Shown in pieces: positions 32,172-41,447 of a stretch of DNA of 64,000 nucleotides. The position numbers and the translations under genes were made by a program. The DNA comes from Vescimonas fastidiosa (GTDB lineage: Bacteria; Bacillota; Clostridia; Oscillospirales; Oscillospiraceae). Position 1 is the stretch's first letter; every line of letters starts with the position of its first letter. The stretch spans positions 682,001 through 746,000 of the forward strand of contig NZ_AP023416.1 of assembly GCF_018326305.1 (NCBI RefSeq), read 5' to 3'. The notes under the pieces were generated by a model. The model made no database searches, was not told the DNA's origin, and saw nothing but the letters and a program-made list of their open reading frames with translations.

Positions 32172-32954
32172 ATGGAACGATTGGATAAGCTCCTCGCCGC
32201 CACGGGCCGCTGGTCCCGGCGGGAGGTGAAGGACCTGGTGCGCCAGGGCCGTGTGGAGCTGGATGGTCAGCCTGCCGCCGCCGCAGATGTGAAAATAGAC
32301 CCCACCGCCGCAGATATTCGGGTGGATGGCGAAGCCCTGTCTTACAGCCGCTTTACCTATCTGATGCTCCACAAGCCCGCCGGCGTTCTCTCCGCCGCCC
32401 GGGACAGCCGGCAGAAAACGGTGCTGGACCTGCTGCCCCCGGAGCTGCGGCGCCGGGGCCTTTCGCCGGTGGGCCGTCTGGATAAGGACACCGAGGGGCT
32501 CTTGCTCCTCACCAACGACGGCGCCCTGGCCCACCGCCTGCTCTCTCCCAAGAGCCATGTGGATAAGGTGTACTATGCCCGCACCCGGGGCACCCCTACG
32601 GCGGCGGACACCGCCCGCCTTGCCGCCGGTCTCACCCTTTCGGACGGCCTGGTCTGCCTGCCCGCCCACCTGCGCGTCACCGGGGACGGGGAGGTGCTGC
32701 TGACCCTGCAGGAGGGAAAGTTTCATCAGGCCAAGCGTATGCTGGCCGCCTGCGGCACCCCCGTTACCTATCTCAAACGCCTGTCCATGGGCCCTCTCAG
32801 CCTGGATGAGACCCTGCGCCCGGGTGAATTTCGTCATCTTACCCAGGAAGAAATTGCCATCTTAGGCCAATGCGTTGGGTTTACAGAGACAGATTGCCAA
32901 AAAAATGACAACAATTTTTGTGAGAAATATAAAAAAACTCTTGCAAAACCGTGA
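32172..32954 (+). CDS. Pseudouridine synthase, RsuA/RluB family
   Basis: A 260-residue rRNA-modifying enzyme. An N-terminal S4 RNA-binding domain (MERLDKLLAATGRWSRREV) is followed by the catalytic domain with MLHKPAGVLSA and the active-site Asp in VGRLDKDTEGLLLL. GKFHQAKRML is a further family block. RsuA (16S U516) is the most similar type, but RluB/E/F share these motifs. The last 25 residues (KNDNNFCEKYKKTL) are rich in A/T codons and overlap promoter sequence for the next gene. Confidence 0.88.
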   Translation: MERLDKLLAATGRWSRREVKDLVRQGRVELDGQPAAAADVKIDPTAADIRVDGEALSYSRFTYLMLHKPAGVLSAARDSRQKTVLDLLPPELRRRGLSPVGRLDKDTEGLLLLTNDGALAHRLLSPKSHVDKVYYARTRGTPTAADTARLAAGLTLSDGLVCLPAHLRVTGDGEVLLTLQEGKFHQAKRMLAACGTPVTYLKRLSMGPLSLDETLRPGEFRHLTQEEIAILGQCVGFTETDCQKNDNNFCEKYKKTLAKP

Positions 32955-32969
32955 TTCTGACGGTATAAT
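32941..32969 (+). promoter_or_regulatory. Promoter of the CdaR-like regulator
   Basis: TTGCAA at 32941-32946, 17-base spacer, TATAAT at 32964-32969. It overlaps the 3' end of the pseudouridine synthase gene. Confidence 0.85.
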
Positions 32970-33031
32970 ACAAAAAAGGCCTAAACAGATTGCACAAATT
33001 CATTCCTAAGGGAATGGCCGGGAGGATTATC

Positions 33032-34126
33032 ATGTCGGGACGGATTTTTCAAAATGTAGTGCTGCAATTCAAGGAGACAACGGACCGTGTCATCGGCGTT
33101 TTGGACGCTGACGGCTGCGTTATTGCCTGCAGCGAACTTACCGGGATCGGCAAAAAGTGGACCAAGTATGTGGACGCCATTGAAGGGGCCGACGGCAACT
33201 GTGTCTGCGTGGAGGGCAAGACCTTCAAGGCTTTGCCCGGTTGGGGCAGCCACTTCGACTATGCCGTGTTTGCCAGCGGCGACGACAGCGTGGGCCGCAC
33301 GGTCTGCGCCATGGCCTGCGTGGCACTGAACTCGGCCAAGGCCTATTATGAGGAGAAGCACGACAAGGGCTCCTTCATTAAGAACATCATTTCCGACAAT
33401 ATCCTTATCAGCGACATTTATATGCGTGCTAAGGAGCTTCATGTACCCGTGGAGGTAAACCGGGGTGTGTTTGTCATCCGGCCTATCGACGAGCGCATGG
33501 AGAGCGTACCCATGGATGTGGTCCAGGGCCTGTTCCCCGACCGGCAGAACGACTTCGTCCTCAGTGTGGGCGAGGCGGATGTGGCTCTCATTCACCAGCT
33601 GCCCGACGGCGCCGATGGCCGTGACCTGGACCGGGTGGCCCAGCAGATCGGCGAGGCCTTGAAGGTAGACGGGGAGAACACCGTGTTCGTGGGCGTGGGC
33701 ACCATTGCCACCCATCTGCGGGATCTGGCCAAGTCCTACAAGGAGGCCCAGATCGCCATTGAGGTGGGCAAGGTGTTCGACACCGAGCGTTACATTGTCA
33801 ACTATGAGAACCTGGGCATCGGGCGTCTGATTTATCAGCTCCCCACCACCCTGTGCGAGATGTTCCTGCAGGAAGTGTTCAAGAAGAATCCCATCGATGC
33901 CTTGGATCAGGAGACGCTGTTCACCATCTACAAGTTCTTTGAAAACAACCTCAATGTGTCCGAGACCGCCCGGAAGCTCTTTGTTCACCGCAATACCCTG
34001 GTCTATCGTCTGGAGAAGATCAAAAAGCTCACAGGCCTGGACCTGCGGGAATTCGACGACGCTATCACCTTCAAGGTAGCCCTGATGGTGAAAAAGTATC
34101 TCACCAGCCGCGGTATCGAAGCGTAA
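33032..34126 (+). CDS. CdaR/PucR-type transcriptional regulator
   Basis: A 364-residue regulator. The N-terminal ligand domain (about 1-130) has a PAS/GAF-like pattern with repeated Cys (DGCVIACSEL, CVCVEGKTF); the middle is a GGDEF-like degenerate CdaR domain; the C-terminus is the PucR helix-turn-helix NVSETARKLFVHRNTLVYRL. GGGAGGA precedes ATG 33032. No sugar-diacid genes are beside it; the effector is unknown, and it could act at a distance. A strong terminator follows. Confidence 0.85.
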   Translation: MSGRIFQNVVLQFKETTDRVIGVLDADGCVIACSELTGIGKKWTKYVDAIEGADGNCVCVEGKTFKALPGWGSHFDYAVFASGDDSVGRTVCAMACVALNSAKAYYEEKHDKGSFIKNIISDNILISDIYMRAKELHVPVEVNRGVFVIRPIDERMESVPMDVVQGLFPDRQNDFVLSVGEADVALIHQLPDGADGRDLDRVAQQIGEALKVDGENTVFVGVGTIATHLRDLAKSYKEAQIAIEVGKVFDTERYIVNYENLGIGRLIYQLPTTLCEMFLQEVFKKNPIDALDQETLFTIYKFFENNLNVSETARKLFVHRNTLVYRLEKIKKLTGLDLREFDDAITFKVALMVKKYLTSRGIEA

Positions 34127-34142
34127 AGAATCAATCGACCCC

Positions 34143-34176
34143 CAGGGAGGCACCCTCGTCGGTGCCTCCCTGTTTT
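34143..34176 (+). terminator. Terminator after the CdaR-like gene
   Basis: Stem CAGGGAGGCACC-CTCGTC-GGTGCCTCCCTG followed by TTTT. Confidence 0.92.
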
Positions 34177-34209
34177 CACGCCACTGGCCATTGGCAATTA
34201 TCAATAGAG

Positions 34210-34910
34210 GTATCCGTAGGGGCGGACGCCTCTGTCCGCCCGCCCGGCCTTGCCCCGCACTCCTTGCAAAAATCCCTGTCATTGCGAACCAGTGACCGAT
34301 TCACTGCTGTGGCAATCCGCAACCCCCGTCCCCCTGGCCCCCTTGCCTAAAGGGGGCTGGCACGGCGAAGCCGTGACTGAGGGATTCCTCCCTGCACCGC
34401 ACCTCTTGTAACGCATCCGTAGGGGCGGACGCCTCTGTCCGCCCCTTGCACCCCTTGTATCGCATTCGTAGGGGACGATGCCCACATCGTCCCGCCCCAT
34501 CGCACTCCTTGTAGCCCCTCCGTAGGGGCGGGGTTCTACCCCGCCCGCTGCAAGGCACCCCTTGTAACTCTCCGTAGGGGCGACCCTCGCGGTCGCCCGC
34601 CCGGCCTTGCCCCGCACTCTTTGCAAAAATCCCTGTCATTGCGAACCGGTGACCGATTCACTGCTGTGGCAATCCGCATCCCCGTCCCCTTGGCCCCCTT
34701 GCCTAAAGGGGGCTGGCACGGCGAAGCCGTGACTGGGGGATTCCTCTCTGCACCGCACCTCTTGTAGCCCCTCCCCTACGCACCTCAAGATACGCTTCCG
34801 TAGGGGACGATGCCCACATCGTCCCGCCCCACCGCACCCCATGTAAAACCCCTGTCATTGCGAACCGGTGACCGATTCACTGCTGTGGCAATCCGCATCC
34901 CCCGTCCCCA
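34210..34910. repeat. Large repeat island before ftsE
   Basis: About 700 bp without a gene. It holds three TGTCATTGCGA repeats (34276, 34633, 34853), two GGCCCCCTTGCC...GGGGATTCC repeats (about 34337, 34690) and at least six short palindromes with different stems (34218, 34421, 34469, 34523, 34577, 34800), joined by the linker CCGCACCCCTTGTA. Confidence 0.88.
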
Positions 34911-34994
34911 AACCCGCTGCGCATTTCATTTTCCCCTATTCCCTCAAATCCCCCTTCCTTCCCCACAGTTCACACTTTTTTCATATTTTTCCTG

Positions 34995-35023
34995 TTGCAA
35001 AATACTGCCCCACCCCTTATAAT
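34995..35023 (+). promoter_or_regulatory. Promoter of ftsE-ftsX-M23
   Basis: TTGCAA at 34995-35000, 17-base spacer, TATAAT at 35018-35023. Confidence 0.85.
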
Positions 35024-35088
35024 AAATTATGTAACCGTTTTGTTACTTTTCCACACAAGAAACCTGTGTTTTTGATTGAGAGGAACCT

Positions 35089-35772
35089 ATGATTCGTCTG
35101 ATAGATGTTAAAAAAGTATACGACAATGGGACAGAGGCCCTGAAGGGCATTTCTTTTTCCATTGAGGACGGGGAGTTTGCCTTCCTGGTGGGCCCCTCCG
35201 GCTCCGGCAAATCCACCGTTATCAAGCTGCTCACCGGGGAGATCGTGCCCACCTCCGGCCGGGTCATGGTCAATGGCTTTTCCATGGGCCGCATCTCCGA
35301 CAAGCAGATCCCCTATATGCGCCGCACCATCGGCGTGATTTTCCAGGACTTTCGGCTCATTACCAATAAGACCGTGTGGGACAATCTGAGCCTTGCTATG
35401 CGCGCCGTGGGGGCCAGCCCCCGGGAGATCAAGGCCCGCATCCCCTATGTGCTGGAGCTGGTGGGCCTCAAGGGTAAGGAGCAGAGCCTGCCCGATCAGC
35501 TCTCCGGCGGCGAGCAGCAGCGGGTGGCCATTGCCCGGGCTTTGGTGAATAACCCCAGCACCATCGTGGCCGACGAGCCCACCGGCAACTTAGACCCCGC
35601 CCGCTCCCTGGAAATTATGACCCTCTTAGAGCGCATCAATGCTCTGGGCACCACCGTGGTGGTGGTCACCCATGAAAAGGGCCTGGTGAATCATTTTGAC
35701 AAGCGCGTCATCACCATCAATGCCGGCATGGTGGCCGGGGATGCTATGGGACGGTACGAGGTGGCCAGATGA
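35089..35772 (+). CDS. ftsE: Cell-division ATP-binding protein FtsE
   Basis: A 227-residue ABC ATPase that, with FtsX, drives a peptidoglycan hydrolase at the septum or side wall. Walker A is GPSGSGKST, the Q-loop FQDFRLI, the ABC signature [15 protein letters not shown], Walker [13 protein letters not shown], and the H-loop VVVTHE. It starts after GAGAGG and its stop overlaps the ftsX start (ATGA). Confidence 0.95.
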   Translation: MIRLIDVKKVYDNGTEALKGISFSIEDGEFAFLVGPSGSGKSTVIKLLTGEIVPTSGRVMVNGFSMGRISDKQIPYMRRTIGVIFQDFRLITNKTVWDNLSLAMRAVGASPREIKARIPYVLELVGLKGKEQSLPDQLSGGEQQRVAIARALVNNPSTIVADEPTGNLDPARSLEIMTLLERINALGTTVVVVTHEKGLVNHFDKRVITINAGMVAGDAMGRYEVAR

Positions 35773-36653
35773 AAGGTAATTTCAGATATTTCTTCCGGGA
35801 AGGAAGCCGCAATATGTTCTCCCACGGCTTCATGTCCTTTGCGGCCATCGGCATCACCGTGGCCTGCCTGCTCATTATGGGCACCTTTTCCCTGGTGGCC
35901 TACAACGCGGATTATAACCTGAAAAACCTGCAAAAGGAGAACGCCGTCCTGGCCTTTATCGACGAGAGCCTTACCGAAGACCAGGCCCGGGCCCTGCAGG
36001 GGAAGGTAGAGGCTGTGCCCAATGTGGCCGATGCCACCTTCGTCTCCCGGGAGCAGGCCCGTGACAGCTATGTGGCCCAGTACGATGAAAACGATCTCTA
36101 TGCGGACCTGGACCCCAGCATCTTCCGCCACCGCTTTGTCGTTCATTTGCAGGATGAGACCCAGCTTTCCCAGACCGTGGAAGCCCTGCGCGGGGTGGAG
36201 CATATTGCCAAGGTCCGGGCGGACGAGGCGGTTTCCGCCGGGTTCATCACCGCCCGGAATGTGGCCGGTGTCATCAGCATCGCCCTCATTGCCATCTTGC
36301 TGGTGGTGTCCGTATTCATCATTTCCAACACCATCAAGCTCACCACCTTTGACCGGCGGGACGAAATTGCCATCATGAAAATGGTGGGAGCCACCGACAG
36401 CTTCATCCGCTGGCCCTTTGTGTTCGAGGGTTTGCTTCTGGGCCTGTTCGGCGCGGTCATCGCGTTCTTTCTCCAGTGGCTGCTGTATAACGCCATTGCC
36501 AGCGGCATCGCCGGGTCCGACAGCCTGCAGATCCTCCGGGTGGTCAGCTTCCAAAAGATCGGCTGGCCCGTGGGCGGCGTGTTCCTGCTGGCGGGCATCC
36601 TGGTGGGTGTAGGCGGCAGCCTTACCGCCATCCGTAAATTCCTGCGTGTGTAA
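35769..36653 (+). CDS. ftsX: Cell-division permease FtsX
   Basis: A 294-residue membrane protein with the FtsX layout: a cytoplasmic N-terminus, helix 1 (about 23-44), a large extracytoplasmic domain (45-165) that binds the hydrolase, and three C-terminal helices (about 168-190, 218-240, 262-284) with FDRRDEIAIMKMVGAT between the first two. It overlaps ftsE by 4 bases, and the M23 peptidase follows after 11 bases. Confidence 0.94.
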   Translation: MKGNFRYFFREGSRNMFSHGFMSFAAIGITVACLLIMGTFSLVAYNADYNLKNLQKENAVLAFIDESLTEDQARALQGKVEAVPNVADATFVSREQARDSYVAQYDENDLYADLDPSIFRHRFVVHLQDETQLSQTVEALRGVEHIAKVRADEAVSAGFITARNVAGVISIALIAILLVVSVFIISNTIKLTTFDRRDEIAIMKMVGATDSFIRWPFVFEGLLLGLFGAVIAFFLQWLLYNAIASGIAGSDSLQILRVVSFQKIGWPVGGVFLLAGILVGVGGSLTAIRKFLRV

Positions 36654-36664
36654 AGGAGGCAGCA

Positions 36665-37807
36665 ATGTTCAGTCGTAAACGAGCCCTATCCCTTTTGTGC
36701 GCCGCCTGCATGGCAGCATCCCTTCTGTGCATGGCCAAGCCCGTTCCCACCTATGCCAGCAGCCTGTCCGACCAGCTTCAGGAGGCCCGGGACGCCCAGG
36801 CGGAGCTGGAAAAGCAGATCGAGGCCATTCAGTCCGATAAGAGCAAGGCTCTGGAGGAAAAGGCCCTGCTGGATAGGCAGAATGATAAGCTCCGCTCGGA
36901 GATCAGCCTCCTGCAGCAGCAGTCCGACGAGACCCAGACCCGCATCACGGAGCTGACCCAAAAGGAGCAGGAGCAGTACGAGCTGTTCTGCCGCCAGGTG
37001 CGGGAGGAGGAGGAGCGGGGCACCGTGTCCTACTGGTCGGTGCTTTTTAAGGCCAGCAGCTTCACGGACCTTTTGGCCCGGATGGATTTTGTAAACGAGG
37101 TCATGGACTATGACCGTCAGGTGATCTCCGACCTCCAGACCACCCGCCGGCAGCTCACAGAGGATAAGGCCGCCTTAGAGCAACAAAAGTCGGAGATGGA
37201 AAGCTCCCAGACCAAGCTCCAGCAGCAGGTAGATGCCGCCTCTACCCTGATTCGGGAATATGAGGAGACGGAGGCGGGCCACCAGGCCATGCTGGACGAG
37301 GCCGCGGAGGATGAGGCCCGTATCCAGGCGCTGATCCGTCAGCAGCAGAGCGGCGGCAGCTCCGGCGGCAGTGGCAGCAGCGGCAGCAATAGCGGCGTGG
37401 ACGGCTATATCTGGCCCACGAATAATACCCGGGTGGTCACCAGTCCCTATGGGGAGCGCTGGTGCCCCTTCCACGGCTACGAGAGCCATAACGGCGCAGA
37501 TATTGACGCCGCCCGGGGCTCTGCGGTGCTGGCAGCCAAGTCCGGCCGGGTCATCCAGGCCGGCTGGAACGGCGGCTACGGCATCAGCGTTATGATCGCC
37601 CACGACGACGGCATCACCACCCTCTATGGACACATGGATGGCTGCAGCGTTTCCGTGGGCCAAACGGTGTCCCAGGGCGAGACCATCGGGATCTGCGGCA
37701 ATACCGGCAATTCCTCCGGCGCCCATATCCATTACACCATGTATAAAAACGGCGGCACCATCGACCCGCTGCCCTACCTTCCCGGTTACATTGCCTGGGA
37801 TTGGTAA
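36665..37807 (+). CDS. PcsB/EnvC-like murein hydrolase (coiled coil + M23)
   Basis: A 380-residue secreted hydrolase. The signal peptide (about 1-32, ending PTYASS) is followed by a long coiled coil (about 33-220) that would contact FtsX, a Gly/Ser linker (about 228-245) and a C-terminal M23 (LytM) endopeptidase domain with zinc ligands in SHNGADIDAA and AHIHYTMYK. Operon position after ftsEX agrees with an FtsX-activated hydrolase as in PcsB or CwlO. GGAGGC precedes the ATG. Confidence 0.93.
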   Translation: MFSRKRALSLLCAACMAASLLCMAKPVPTYASSLSDQLQEARDAQAELEKQIEAIQSDKSKALEEKALLDRQNDKLRSEISLLQQQSDETQTRITELTQKEQEQYELFCRQVREEEERGTVSYWSVLFKASSFTDLLARMDFVNEVMDYDRQVISDLQTTRRQLTEDKAALEQQKSEMESSQTKLQQQVDAASTLIREYEETEAGHQAMLDEAAEDEARIQALIRQQQSGGSSGGSGSSGSNSGVDGYIWPTNNTRVVTSPYGERWCPFHGYESHNGADIDAARGSAVLAAKSGRVIQAGWNGGYGISVMIAHDDGITTLYGHMDGCSVSVGQTVSQGETIGICGNTGNSSGAHIHYTMYKNGGTIDPLPYLPGYIAWDW

Positions 37808-37825
37808 TTATAGTTGCGCCTCTGA

Positions 37826-37852
37826 GGGCGGACACAATGTGTCCGCCCTTTT
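37826..37852 (+). terminator. Terminator after the M23 gene
   Basis: Stem GGGCGGACAC-AAT-GTGTCCGCCC followed by TTTT. Confidence 0.87.
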
Positions 37853-37889
37853 CCCATGACAAAAACCCCAAGCATAATATGAAAACTGG

Positions 37890-38050
37890 TGCATACGGGG
37901 CGTCGAGGACGCCGCCCCCTACGAAGTTCTATCGGTAAACGGTGCGTAGGGGCGGACGCCTCTGTCCGCCCGTCAGCCTTGCACCGCGCCTCTTGTAAAA
38001 ACCGTGTCATTGCGAAGCCGGTGCGCACACCGGCTTCGCAATCCGTAATC
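37890..38050. repeat. Short palindromes and a TGTCATTGCGA repeat
   Basis: Contains GGGGCGTC...GACGCC and GGGCGGAC-GCCTCT-GTCCGCCC palindromes and, at 38005-38046, TGTCATTGCGAAGCCGGTG-CGCA-CACCGGCTTCGCAATCC. No gene is seen in the 316-bp gap. Confidence 0.8.
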
Positions 38051-38123
38051 CCCACCCTACCGCTTTCCTCTCCCCGCATATTCCCCCTTCTCCCTCCATA
38101 CACTTCCATGGGAGGGGATCATC

Positions 38124-38816
38124 ATGCTTGCCTGGATCACATATCAGCCCCGGGGCCTGCCCCGGGTGCGTCATCACATACAGCTTCTCTGCGGCCTGCC
38201 TCTGTGCCGGGTGGAAATCGGCGGCCATCCCTCGGTGCTGCTGCGGCTGCTTCTGCGCCGGGAGGGTCACGCTCTCCGTGAGGCGGGCATTCGGGAGGGC
38301 GCCTGGGCGGAGGATTTGCCCTCCTGGGGTCAAATGGATCTCCGCCCGGTGGACATTGCCCCCTTGCGCCGGGCCGTGCTGCCGTCCCTGCTTGCCTGCG
38401 CCTTTCACCAAAAACACCTCTCACCCGGCAGCGCCTCCGTCCGCCTCACCGCTCCGGGGACGAGCCTGCCGGTCTATTGGGCGGCCCAGCTTCTGGCGGA
38501 GCGGGTACGCTACCTGCACCTGGCTGCCGGCTGCGGTCAGCAGGCTCTGGAGGACTGGCTCCTCCGGCGCTACGGCCTGGCCTGCGGCGGCGCAGCCCCG
38601 TCCCTGGAGGTGTCCCTCAGCCCGGACGCCCCACCCTCCGCCCTGCTGCTGGGGGAGGGGTGCCGCTGCCAGCCGGTAGAGTACATACTCCCCCCGACTC
38701 TCCGGGACGCGGTGCCTCCCGGCATCGAGGGGGAGTGTCTGCTGGCGGCCCTGCACCGACAGGGCCGGCTCCCCGCATCGGAGCTGGCGGTAAAAAGAAT
38801 TCATTTCGGTGCTTGA
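38124..38816 (+). CDS. Hypothetical protein (230 aa) upstream of greA
   Basis: A 230-residue Leu/Arg/Ala-rich, cytosolic-looking protein without signal peptide or clear membrane helix. It starts MLAWITYQPRGLPRVRHHI and includes LPVYWAAQLLAERVRYLHL and a Cys-containing GEGCRCQPVEYILPP. A strong GGGAGGGG precedes the ATG and the frame is the only one with both a start site and family-like composition; other frames overlap it. The greA promoter overlaps its last two codons. I do not recognise the family. Confidence 0.68.
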   Translation: MLAWITYQPRGLPRVRHHIQLLCGLPLCRVEIGGHPSVLLRLLLRREGHALREAGIREGAWAEDLPSWGQMDLRPVDIAPLRRAVLPSLLACAFHQKHLSPGSASVRLTAPGTSLPVYWAAQLLAERVRYLHLAAGCGQQALEDWLLRRYGLACGGAAPSLEVSLSPDAPPSALLLGEGCRCQPVEYILPPTLRDAVPPGIEGECLLAALHRQGRLPASELAVKRIHFGA

Positions 38817-38841
38817 CACCGGGTGGGAAACTCACTATAAT
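38813..38841 (+). promoter_or_regulatory. Consensus sigma-A promoter of greA-lysS
   Basis: TTGACA at 38813-38818, 17-base spacer, TATAAT at 38836-38841: a full match to both consensus hexamers. The TGA stop of the upstream gene (38814-38816) lies inside the -35. Confidence 0.93.
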
Positions 38842-38920
38842 GCAGTATGACTTATTATAAAATCGGTGTAGTATTGTATAGATAAGGGGCCACACCGGAT
38901 CATAGAAAGGAAGCGTTACC

Positions 38921-39397
38921 ATGGTTAAAGAGTTCAAAATGAGCCAGGAGCGGTACGACGAGCTGAAGGCGGAGCTGGATTACAGTAAAACCACCCGGGC
39001 CGACGAGATCGCCGAGCTTATCAAGGAGGCCCGGGGCTTCGGCGACCTGAGTGAAAACAGCGAATACGACGAGGCCAAAAACGAGCAGGGCAAGCTCTAT
39101 TCCCGCATTGCCGAGCTGGAGGAGATCCTGCTTCACGCCAAGATCGTCAGCGAGTCCGAAACCGATTCCGATAAGATTTCCATCGGCTGCAAGGTCACGG
39201 TCACCAACCTTTCCACCGGCAAAAAGCTGCCCGTGTACAAGATCGTCGGCTCCCAGGAGGCGGATGTCATGAACTTCGCCGTCTCTGAGGACTCCCCCTT
39301 CGGCAAGGCTCTCATGGGCCGCAAGGCAGGGGAGGAGATCACCGTAGAGGCTCCCCGGGGGGCCATTCGCTACCGCATCGACTCCATCGAGAGATGA
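38921..39397 (+). CDS. greA: Transcription elongation factor GreA
   Basis: A 158-residue factor that stimulates RNA polymerase transcript cleavage. The N-terminal coiled-coil tip with the acidic GDLSENSEYDEAKNEQ and the C-terminal FKBP-like domain (ISIGCKVTVTN, SPFGKALMG) are standard. AGAAAGGAAG precedes the ATG. lysS follows after 39 bases, a common clostridial arrangement. Confidence 0.97.
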   Translation: MVKEFKMSQERYDELKAELDYSKTTRADEIAELIKEARGFGDLSENSEYDEAKNEQGKLYSRIAELEEILLHAKIVSESETDSDKISIGCKVTVTNLSTGKKLPVYKIVGSQEADVMNFAVSEDSPFGKALMGRKAGEEITVEAPRGAIRYRIDSIER

Positions 39398-39436
39398 GTT
39401 TATAAACCAAAATTTTTACAAAGGAGGATATCCGCC

Positions 39437-41389
39437 ATGGCAGAGCAGGAAACCCGTAACATTCAACAGGAGCAGGATCTCAAGCAGATTCTCAAGGTGC
39501 GCCGCGATAAACTCAAGGCCCTGCAGGATATGGGGATGGATCCTTTCACCATCACCAAGTATGATGTTACCCACCATGCCCGGGAAATTAAGGATAATTT
39601 TGACGCCCTGGAGGGTCAGACCGTCTCCGTAGGCGGCCGCCTGATGTCCAAGCGCGGTATGGGCAAGGTCTCCTTCTGCGACCTGCAGGATAAGTCCGGC
39701 CGCATCCAGCTTTACGCCCGCCGGGACGAGATGGACCCCGAGGAGTATAACCGCTTCAAGAAGTATGACATCGGCGACATCGTGGGTGTGGAGGGCACTG
39801 TGTTCCGCACGGAAAAGGGCGAGATGAGTGTCCGGGCCAAGCACATCACCCTGCTGAGTAAGTCCCTCCAGCCCCTGCCCGAGAAGTTCCACGGCCTTAC
39901 GGATAAGGAGCTGCGCTACCGCCAGCGCTATGTGGACCTCATTATGAATCCCGAGAGCAAGCGCAATTTTGAGATCCGCAGCAAGTTTGTGGCCTTCCTG
40001 CGCCGCTACCTGGATAATCTGGGCTTTATGGAGGTGGAGACTCCCGTTCTCAGCCCCATTGCCGGCGGCGCCAACGCCCGTCCCTTCATCACCCATCACA
40101 ATGCCCAGGATATTGATATGTATATGCGCATCGCCACGGAGCTGCACCTGAAGCGGCTTATCGTCGGCGGCATGGAGCGGGTGTACGAGGTGGGCCGCAT
40201 CTTCCGCAACGAGGGCATGGACACCAAGCATAACCCGGAGTTCACCACCTGTGAGCTCTATCAGGCCTTCACCAATTTGGACGGCATGATGGACATTCTG
40301 GAGGGCATTCTCTCCGGTGCTGCCCGGGAAATTCTGGGCACCTACAAGGTCACCTGGCTGGGCCATGAAGTTGACCTGACCCCCTCCTGGAAGCGCGTCA
40401 CCATGGCCGACGCGGTGAAGACTGTCACCGGCGCCGACTTCATGGCCATTGAGGGCGATGCCGACAAGGCTGTGGAGCTGGCGGAGAGCGTAGGCGTGGA
40501 TATGGACGGCGTGGCCCACACCTGGGGCAATGCCCTCTATGAGACCTTCGATCAGAAGGTGGAGGAGACCCTGGTCCAGCCCACCTTCATCACCATGTAC
40601 CCCGTGGAGGTCAGCCCCTTGGCTAAGCGCAGCCCCGCCGACCCCTACCTCACCGAGCGCTATGAGATGTTCATCTGCGGCTGCGAGATGGGCAACGCCT
40701 TCTCCGAGCTCAATGACCCCATCGACCAGTACCAGCGCTTCAAGGCCCAGGCGGAAAAGCGCGCCCAGGGCGACGAGGAGGCCGACATGATGGACGAGGA
40801 CTTCGTCCTGGCTCTGGAATACGGTATGCCCCCCACCGGCGGCCTGGGCTTCGGTATCGACCGCTGCGCCATGATGCTCTGCGGCACCGACTCCATCCGG
40901 GATGTGATCCTGTTCCCCACAATGAAACCTTTGGACTCTGACAAGAAGGTTTCCAAGGAAGTTTCGGCTCCTGCGGAGGCTGCTCAGGCGGCTCCGGTCG
41001 TGGAGGAAAAAATCGATTTTTCCAATGTGGAGATCGAGCCGCTGTTCCAGGATCAGGTCGATTTCGACACCTTCTCCAAGAGCGATTTCCGTGCCGTAAA
41101 GGTCAAGGAATGCGAAGCTGTGAAGAAGTCCAAAAAGCTCTTAAAGTTCGTTTTGGACGACGGAACCGGCACAGATAGGGTCATTTTGAGCGGTATTCAC
41201 GAATATTATGAGCCGGAAGAGCTGGTTGGAAAGACCTGCATCGCCATCACGAACCTGCCGCCCAGACCCATGATGGGCATTGATTCCTGCGGTATGCTCA
41301 TCTCTGCCGTGCATCACGAAAACGGCGAGGAAAAGCTCCATTTGCTGATGGTGGATCCTCACATCCCCGCCGGCGCAAAGCTCTATTGA
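39437..41389 (+). CDS. lysS: Lysyl-tRNA synthetase (class II) with C-terminal tRNA-binding domain
   Basis: A 650-residue enzyme. Residues about 1-500 form a standard class II LysRS: OB-fold anticodon domain with FCDLQDKSGRIQLY, motif 2 RNEGMDTKHNPEFTTCELYQ, and motif 3 GLGFGIDRCAMML. After a linker rich in Ala/Val/Glu (about 510-530) comes a Trbp111/EMAP-like tRNA-binding domain (about 545-650) with the block SKSDFRAVKVKECEAVKKSKKL. The tail uses more A/T-ending codons than the catalytic part. Typical LysRS is about 500 residues, so this is a fusion known from some Clostridia. AAGGAGG precedes the ATG. Confidence 0.95.
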   Translation: MAEQETRNIQQEQDLKQILKVRRDKLKALQDMGMDPFTITKYDVTHHAREIKDNFDALEGQTVSVGGRLMSKRGMGKVSFCDLQDKSGRIQLYARRDEMDPEEYNRFKKYDIGDIVGVEGTVFRTEKGEMSVRAKHITLLSKSLQPLPEKFHGLTDKELRYRQRYVDLIMNPESKRNFEIRSKFVAFLRRYLDNLGFMEVETPVLSPIAGGANARPFITHHNAQDIDMYMRIATELHLKRLIVGGMERVYEVGRIFRNEGMDTKHNPEFTTCELYQAFTNLDGMMDILEGILSGAAREILGTYKVTWLGHEVDLTPSWKRVTMADAVKTVTGADFMAIEGDADKAVELAESVGVDMDGVAHTWGNALYETFDQKVEETLVQPTFITMYPVEVSPLAKRSPADPYLTERYEMFICGCEMGNAFSELNDPIDQYQRFKAQAEKRAQGDEEADMMDEDFVLALEYGMPPTGGLGFGIDRCAMMLCGTDSIRDVILFPTMKPLDSDKKVSKEVSAPAEAAQAAPVVEEKIDFSNVEIEPLFQDQVDFDTFSKSDFRAVKVKECEAVKKSKKLLKFVLDDGTGTDRVILSGIHEYYEPEELVGKTCIAITNLPPRPMMGIDSCGMLISAVHHENGEEKLHLLMVDPHIPAGAKLY

Positions 41390-41447
41390 TTGCCCCTAAA
41401 TTGTCGGTGCTTACGCCAATTTACGCCAGGCTTACGCCAAATGCGAA

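Noticed and set aside
39398..39436. T-box riboswitch before lysS
   Set aside because: The gap is only 39 bases and shows no specifier or T-box sequence; lysS is read from the greA promoter.
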